Shown here piece after piece: positions 61,869 through 64,000 of a DNA stretch of 64,000 nt (its first letter is position 1; every line of letters begins with the position of its first letter). The notes beneath the pieces are model-generated. The model searched no databases. It was not told where the DNA came from and saw nothing but the letters and a program-made list of their open reading frames with translations. The stretch is taken from assembly GCF_000296815.2 (NCBI RefSeq), contig NZ_CAIT01000009.1, positions 682,001 to 746,000 of the forward strand, read 5' to 3'. Origin of the DNA: Fibrisoma limi BUZ 3 (GTDB taxonomy: Bacteria > Bacteroidota > Bacteroidia > Cytophagales > Spirosomataceae). The position numbers and the translations under genes were made by a program.

Positions 61869-61917
61869 CCCCTTTCTCCCTTCCTCCTCTCCTCCTTTCC
61901 TGCCTTTCTTCCCCTCC
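61869..61917. repeat. Pyrimidine-only half of a family A element upstream of recA
   Basis: This 49-base almost pure pyrimidine run (CCCCTTTCTCCCTTCCTCC and similar) matches the right arm of the purine/pyrimidine hairpins at 49206-50599, but the facing purine arm is missing. It sits between the patatin gene and the recA promoter. It may be a decayed copy. Confidence 0.6.
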
Positions 61918-61936
61918 AAGTATTTTCAAAATCCAC

Positions 61937-61967
61937 TTGGTATTCTGGCCGAAAATCGCTAATTTTA
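61937..61967 (+). promoter_or_regulatory. recA promoter
   Basis: TTG (61937-61939) and TAATTTTA (61960-61967, seven of eight to TAnnTTTG) are spaced by 20 bases, 22 bases before the recA ATG. No LexA-box palindrome was seen. Confidence 0.5.
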
Positions 61968-61989
61968 TCTGCTTAAACAACCACTAAAC

Positions 61990-63081
61990 ATGGCCAAATC
62001 TGACATGGCACAAGCTACGGCAAATGCTAATGACAACAAATTAAAAGCCCTTCAAACCACGATTGAGAAACTGGACAAAGCCTTCGGGAAAGGCACCGTT
62101 ATGCGGCTGAGCGAAAGCAAAGTTGTGGACGTTCCGGTAATCTCAACCGGCTCGCTGGGCCTTGACCTGGCATTGGGTATCGGCGGTGTGCCGCGTGGAC
62201 GGGTCGTTGAAATCTACGGACCGGAATCGTCGGGTAAAACAACGCTGACGATGCACTGCATCGCCGAAGCACAGAAAGCGGGCGGTATGGCGGCCTTCAT
62301 CGACGCCGAGCACGCTTTCGACCGTGTGTATGCCGAAAAGCTGGGTATTGACACCAACAACCTTTTGATTGCTCAGCCGGACAACGGCGAACAGGCACTC
62401 GAAATCGCCGAGCATCTTATCAGCTCCGGTGCTATTGATATCATCGTTATTGACTCCGTTGCTGCCCTTGTCCCCAAAGCTGAGATTGAAGGCGAAATGG
62501 GCGAAAGCAAGATGGGTCTACAGGCTCGTCTGATGTCGCAGGCACTGCGGAAACTGACGGGCGTGATCAACAAAACCCAGTGCTGCTGCATTTTCATCAA
62601 CCAGTTGCGCGAGAAGATCGGTGTGATGTTCGGTAACCCCGAAACCACAACCGGTGGTAACGCCCTGAAGTTCTACGCATCCGTTCGTCTGGACATCCGC
62701 CGGATTGGTCAGATCAAGGAAGGTGCCGACAACGTAGTGGGTAACCGCGTGAAGGTAAAAGTCGTGAAGAACAAGCTGGCGGCTCCATTCAAAGTTGTCG
62801 AATTTGACATCATGTACGGTCAGGGTATTTCCAAAGTCGGCGAAGTGCTCGACCTGGCTGTTGAGATGGAGATCGTGAAGAAGTCAGGCTCGTGGTTCTC
62901 TTACGACGGCAACCGTCTGGCACAGGGCCGCGACGCGGTGAAAGACCTGCTGCTCGATAACCCTGAGCTAATGGCCGACATCGAAAACAAAATTCGTGCG
63001 AAGATCAACGAAGACGAAAACGCGCTGCTTGATCCAATCGGCGGCACAGAAGACGACGACGAAGGAGCCATCGAGGATTAA
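61990..63081 (+). CDS. recA: Recombinase A
   Basis: The 363-residue RecA drives homologous recombination and the SOS response. The P-loop GPESSGKT (77-84), [35 protein letters not shown] and [37 protein letters not shown]-type core (written in pieces here) are all present, with an acidic C-terminal tail ([11 protein letters not shown]). Length and ends match the family. Confidence 0.98.
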   Translation: MAKSDMAQATANANDNKLKALQTTIEKLDKAFGKGTVMRLSESKVVDVPVISTGSLGLDLALGIGGVPRGRVVEIYGPESSGKTTLTMHCIAEAQKAGGMAAFIDAEHAFDRVYAEKLGIDTNNLLIAQPDNGEQALEIAEHLISSGAIDIIVIDSVAALVPKAEIEGEMGESKMGLQARLMSQALRKLTGVINKTQCCCIFINQLREKIGVMFGNPETTTGGNALKFYASVRLDIRRIGQIKEGADNVVGNRVKVKVVKNKLAAPFKVVEFDIMYGQGISKVGEVLDLAVEMEIVKKSGSWFSYDGNRLAQGRDAVKDLLLDNPELMADIENKIRAKINEDENALLDPIGGTEDDDEGAIED

Positions 63082-63114
63082 TATCCTGATAACCTTTCGA
63101 CGATTGTGCTTAAA

Positions 63115-63150
63115 GCAAACAGCCCCGGCCATCTGGCCGGGGCTGTTTGC
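63115..63150. terminator. Strong terminator recA/gltA
   Basis: GCAAACAGCCCCGGCCA (63115-63131) and TGGCCGGGGCTGTTTGC (63134-63150) form a perfect 17-bp stem with a two-base loop, between convergent genes. Confidence 0.9.
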
Positions 63151-63200
63151 CTTCGTATCAGGACACTACGTTGATCTTTGTAAGAACGACGTAGCAAGCT

Positions 63201-64000
63201 TTATCGATTCTCCATCGGAACGAACTCGCGCATGGTAGAGCCCGTGTAAATCTGACGCGGCCTACCAATCGGCTCTTTCTGGGCGCGCATTTCCAGCCAC
63301 TGAGCAATCCAGCCCGGCAGACGACCGATGGCGAACATCACCGTAAACATATTGGTTGGGATACCGAGCGCCCGGTAAATGATACCCGAATAGAAGTCCA
63401 CGTTCGGGTATAGTTTCCGCTGAATGAAATAGTCATCGTTCAGAGCGGCTTCTTCCAGTCCTTTGGCAATCTCCAGCACCGGGTCATTCACACCCAGTTT
63501 GCTCAATACATCGTCGGCGGCTTTCTTAATAATTTTGGCCCGCGGATCGAAGTTTTTGTACACCCGGTGACCGAAACCAAACAGCCGGAAACCGGTTTGC
63601 TTGGCATTTTTAGCCATCTCAACGTATTTGGCCACATCCCCCCCATCGTTGCGAATGTCCTCGAGCATCTCAATCACTTCCTGGTTTGCCCCACCATGCA
63701 GCGGTCCCCATAGTGCATTGATGCCCGCCGACACCGACGAGTAGATGTTGGCCCGCGATGAGCCAACGAGCCGTACTGTCGACGTAGAGCAGTTCTGTTC
63801 GTGATCAGCGTGAAGAATCAGCAGTACGTTCAACGCATCAGCCACAACCGGATCAACTGTATATTCTTCGACCGGCAGCGCGAACATCATGTGCAGGAAG
63901 TTAGGAATATAGTCGAGCGTATTTTTGGGATAGTTGACCGGATGCCCCTGCGACTTCTTGTACGACCAGGTAGCCATCGTCGGCAGTTTGGCCAGTAGCC
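63201..64000 (-). CDS. gltA: Citrate synthase, N-terminal part beyond window
   Basis: The C-terminal 266 residues of citrate synthase are present; the frame continues upstream past the right edge (LLAKLPTMATWSYKKSQGHP, where the Met is internal). Catalytic and substrate-binding motifs are HADHEQNCSTSTVRLVGSS, ALWGPLHGGANQEVIEML, FGFGHRVYKNFDPRA and NVDFYSGIIYRALGIP. It performs the first TCA-cycle step. It is convergent with recA. Confidence 0.97.
   Translation of the reverse strand, partial: LLAKLPTMATWSYKKSQGHPVNYPKNTLDYIPNFLHMMFALPVEEYTVDPVVADALNVLLILHADHEQNCSTSTVRLVGSSRANIYSSVSAGINALWGPLHGGANQEVIEMLEDIRNDGGDVAKYVEMAKNAKQTGFRLFGFGHRVYKNFDPRAKIIKKAADDVLSKLGVNDPVLEIAKGLEEAALNDDYFIQRKLYPNVDFYSGIIYRALGIPTNMFTVMFAIGRLPGWIAQWLEMRAQKEPIGRPRQIYTGSTMREFVPMENR

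Noticed and set aside
1-64000. Search for CRISPR arrays, tRNA genes and intact insertion sequences
   Set aside because: No regularly spaced direct repeats, tRNA-like cloverleaf with CCA-side consensus, or transposase gene was found; the repeats present are isolated inverted pairs.

Overview
The window looks like chromosome of a Bacteroidota, most likely a Spirosoma-like member of the Cytophagales. Evidence: two SusC/SusD outer-membrane nutrient-uptake pairs, a FecR-type anti-sigma protein, many exported proteins with Bacteroidota-style signal peptides or lipoboxes, promoter -7 boxes of the TAnnTTTG type instead of -10 boxes, almost no Shine-Dalgarno sequences, and base composition slightly above 50% GC by eye. 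No rRNA, tRNA, CRISPR array, prophage or intact insertion sequence was found.

Layout. 1-6.6 kb: an exported protein cut by the left edge, sucD, a membrane protein, a viral-type topoisomerase IB, a TolC-like efflux protein and an amidohydrolase lipoprotein. 6.6-13 kb: a decayed Rpn-type nuclease gene, a GMC oxidoreductase with a GreA-like factor, twin short-chain dehydrogenases, a cytochrome P450 and a ribosome hibernation factor. 13-27 kb: metK, a glycosyltransferase, proB-proA, aat, a GH13 amylase, an LEA-type lipoprotein, a DUF6807 protein, a DJ-1/Hsp31-like protein, rfbC and pyrF (divergent), a DUF2851 protein and a broken coiled-coil gene. 27.6-36.8 kb: a minus-strand sugar-uptake locus (fecR, susC, susD, TIM-barrel sugar isomerase, DUF1080 hydrolase, Tat-exported Gfo/Idh/MocA oxidoreductase) whose enzyme set fits oxidative cleavage of glycosides through 3-keto sugars. 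37-47 kb: an M28 peptidase, two tandem lipoproteins, another Gfo/Idh/MocA protein, an M48 peptidase, an FtsX-like permease, gamma-glutamyltransferase and small accessory genes. 47-53 kb: a nearly complete phenylalanine/tyrosine catabolic cluster (hmgA, hpd, phhA, marR, fahA, flavin reductase). 53-64 kb: a sugar nucleotidyltransferase, a second susCD pair followed by a polytopic membrane protein with a patatin domain, recA and the C-terminal part of citrate synthase.

The least ordinary feature is in the spacers. Many gene junctions are filled by long stem-loops of several sequence families: purine-arm/pyrimidine-arm hairpins (four full copies and a half copy), one built on GTAGAGACCGG, one on CCGCAAAGACGCCAAG, a perfect 29-bp stem, and words of the GCGAATGAG type that also run into the signal-peptide codons of two genes. 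In the tyrosine cluster every junction carries a palindrome, often touching the stop codon on one side and the start codon on the other. These may be mobile palindromes that now tune mRNA processing or translation; that is inference from position and pairing only.
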